From positions 1 through 5,059 of the forward strand of contig JAUYEB010000117.1 of the NCBI GenBank assembly GCA_030691555.1: a stretch of 5,059 nt of DNA. Direction: 5' to 3'. The DNA comes from Candidatus Bathyarchaeota archaeon. GTDB taxonomy: Archaea > Thermoproteota > Bathyarchaeia > TCS64. The translations under genes were made by a program, and so were the position numbers. The notes under the pieces were generated by a model. That model was not told the DNA's origin. It saw only the letters and a program-made list of their open reading frames with translations, and searched no databases. This document shows, in pieces, positions 3,864-5,059 of the stretch; position 1 is the first letter of the stretch; every line of letters starts with the position of its first letter.

Positions 3864-5059
3864 ATGGTACGCTACAAGCAGACGGGCGACATCCTGAAGC
3901 TCATGCTCGACAAGGAGCACATCAGGAACATAGGCATAATCGCGCACATCGACCACGGGAAGACGACGATGAGCGACAGCCTCCTAGCGGCGGCTGGGCT
4001 CATGTCCCCCGATCGTGCCGGTGAGGCACGCGCCCTCGACTACCTGGAGGAGGAGCAGGCGAGGGGCATCACCATCAAGACCGCGAACGTAAGCCTACTC
4101 TACGAGGACGAGAAGGGCCAGCCTTACGTCATCAACCTCATCGACACCCCCGGCCACGTCGACTTCAGTGGAAAGGTCACGCGCGCCATGCGTGCCCTCG
4201 ACGGGTGCATCCTGCTTGTAGACGCGGTCGAGGAGTTCCAGATTATGACCGAGGTCCGCCTCAGGCTCGCCCTCGACGAGGCCGTCAGGCCCGTCCTCTA
4301 CATCAACAAGTTCGACAGGCTCATCAAGGAGCTCAAGATGGACGCCGACATGGTCCAGGCGAAGATACTGCGCATCATCGGCCAGTTCAACACCATCGTC
4401 CAGACCTACGGCTCCGACGAGGTGAAGAACGACTGGATCATCAACGCGGGCGCGGGTCAGGTCTGCTTCGGCTCCGCGCTGGACAGGTGGGGCTTCACGC
4501 TCCCCATGCTCCAGAAGAAGGGCATCACCTTCAAGCAGCTCGTCCAGATGTACCAGGATGGTAAACTCGAGGAGATACAGCAGAAGCTGCCTCTGGCAGA
4601 GGCCATACTCGGCATGGTCATCCAGCACCTCCCCAACCCCATAGTGTCCCAGCCGAGAAGGCTCAGGACGATCTGGAAGGGTGACCCCGAGAGCCCGATG
4701 GGTAAGGCCATGTACACCATCGACCCCAACGGCCCGACCGTCGTCTGCTTAACAAACATCGTCATCGACCCCCAGGCCGGTGTGGTCAGCACGGGCCGTG
4801 TCTTCAGCGGCACTCTCCGAAAGGGGATGGACTTCCACCTCGTCAGCGCCAACAAGGACCTCAAGGCCCAGCAGGTCAGCATCTACATGGGCCAGTGGAG
4901 GGAGATAGTCGACGAGATCCCCGCGGGTAACATCTGTGCTCTCCTCGGCATAGGCGAGGGGCGGAGCGGCGAGACGCTCGTCGAGCCGTCCATAAGGGAG
5001 GGCGCAATCGGGTTCGAGTCCATAAAGTACGCCTCCGACCCGGTCCTCACGATCGCCGT
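3864..5059 (+). CDS. fusA: Translation elongation factor 2 (aEF-2), 3'-partial
   Basis: GTPase that drives ribosomal translocation of tRNA and mRNA in the cytoplasm. Only 398 of roughly 730 codons are present; the frame is open to the window end. The ATG at 3864 gives MVRYKQTGDILKLM before the G domain, matching the archaeal N-terminus. GTPase motifs: G1 AHIDHGKTT (27-35), switch I/G2 RGIT (67-70), G3 DTPGH (94-98), G4 NKFD (148-151), G5 GSA (203-205). Residues about 207-290 include the linker and the conserved IWKGD (270-274), and domain II runs from about 290 with RVFSGTLRKG (312-321) and EIPAGN (351-356). Domains III-V, including the domain IV loop with the diphthamide His, lie beyond the window. 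DFSG after DTPGHV resembles crenarchaeal EF-2, while euryarchaeal forms usually have DFGG. Oddly, the segment usually reading like QTETVLRQA is MTEVRLRLA (128-136). It has its own promoter and no str-operon genes on its left side. It could be the main EF-2 or one of two paralogs, as some Korarchaeota and Asgard archaea carry. Confidence 0.96.
   Translation, partial: MVRYKQTGDILKLMLDKEHIRNIGIIAHIDHGKTTMSDSLLAAAGLMSPDRAGEARALDYLEEEQARGITIKTANVSLLYEDEKGQPYVINLIDTPGHVDFSGKVTRAMRALDGCILLVDAVEEFQIMTEVRLRLALDEAVRPVLYINKFDRLIKELKMDADMVQAKILRIIGQFNTIVQTYGSDEVKNDWIINAGAGQVCFGSALDRWGFTLPMLQKKGITFKQLVQMYQDGKLEEIQQKLPLAEAILGMVIQHLPNPIVSQPRRLRTIWKGDPESPMGKAMYTIDPNGPTVVCLTNIVIDPQAGVVSTGRVFSGTLRKGMDFHLVSANKDLKAQQVSIYMGQWREIVDEIPAGNICALLGIGEGRSGETLVEPSIREGAIGFESIKYASDPVLTIA

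Noticed and set aside
3756..3956. Minus-strand 66-residue frame across the aEF-2 start
   Set aside because: It is antisense to the aEF-2 N-terminus and promoter and has no supporting motif.
4095..4628. 177-residue open frame on the minus strand
   Set aside because: It is antisense to the certain aEF-2 gene, is dominated by Leu/Val/Glu/Asp from complementing GC-rich codons, and shows no domain motif or promoter.

Overview
The window looks archaeal. The clearest marker is the gene at the right end, an archaeal/eukaryotic-type elongation factor 2 (aEF-2) rather than a bacterial EF-G. Its N-terminus (MVRYK...), its KKGI and YMG...EIPAGNI segments and its DFSG switch II resemble the crenarchaeal form from memory. 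Two promoters carry archaeal TATA boxes instead of -35/-10 elements, and Arg codons AGG/AGA and Ile codon ATA are common. A TACK, Bathyarchaeia-like or Asgard lineage fits best, but one partial marker cannot settle it. Coding DNA is GC-rich, while the two intergenic gaps are clearly AT-rich.

Layout, all on the + strand. (1) Positions 1-1553 hold the 3' part of a fused double ATPase of an energy-coupling factor (ECF) vitamin or metal transporter; its start and first Walker A lie upstream. (2) Positions 1550-2344 hold EcfT, the transmembrane coupling protein, joined to the ATPase by a 4-base ATGA overlap. Together they form the ECF energising module. No substrate-binding S component is visible, so the cargo is unknown. 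(3) Positions 2345-2442 form a compact promoter region with a TATA box, a perfect 7+7 bp palindrome and flanking 10-bp direct repeats. (4) Positions 2443-3495 encode a 350-residue protein with an AbrB/SpoVT-like N-terminal DNA-binding domain and a two-repeat PhoU-type helical region, a phosphate-uptake-regulator-like protein. (5) Positions 3496-3863 are a 368-bp AT-rich gap with no credible ORF or tRNA. It holds a T-run terminator candidate, a stable-looking imperfect hairpin, several short palindromes and the aEF-2 promoter. (6) Positions 3864-5059 hold the first 398 codons of aEF-2, which runs off the window.

The genes appear to be three transcription units: the ecfA-ecfT operon, the monocistronic regulator, and aEF-2. 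The most interesting signals are regulatory. An 11-mer (ATAATTACTGT) and its near copies recur in both intergenic regions, and each predicted core promoter has a palindrome between TATA box and predicted start site, with a related CAGTC(G/T)ATA half. The aEF-2 also departs from the near-universal QTET-type motif of translational GTPases. I see no mobile element, CRISPR array, rRNA or tRNA, and no clear evidence of an entirely new multi-gene system.
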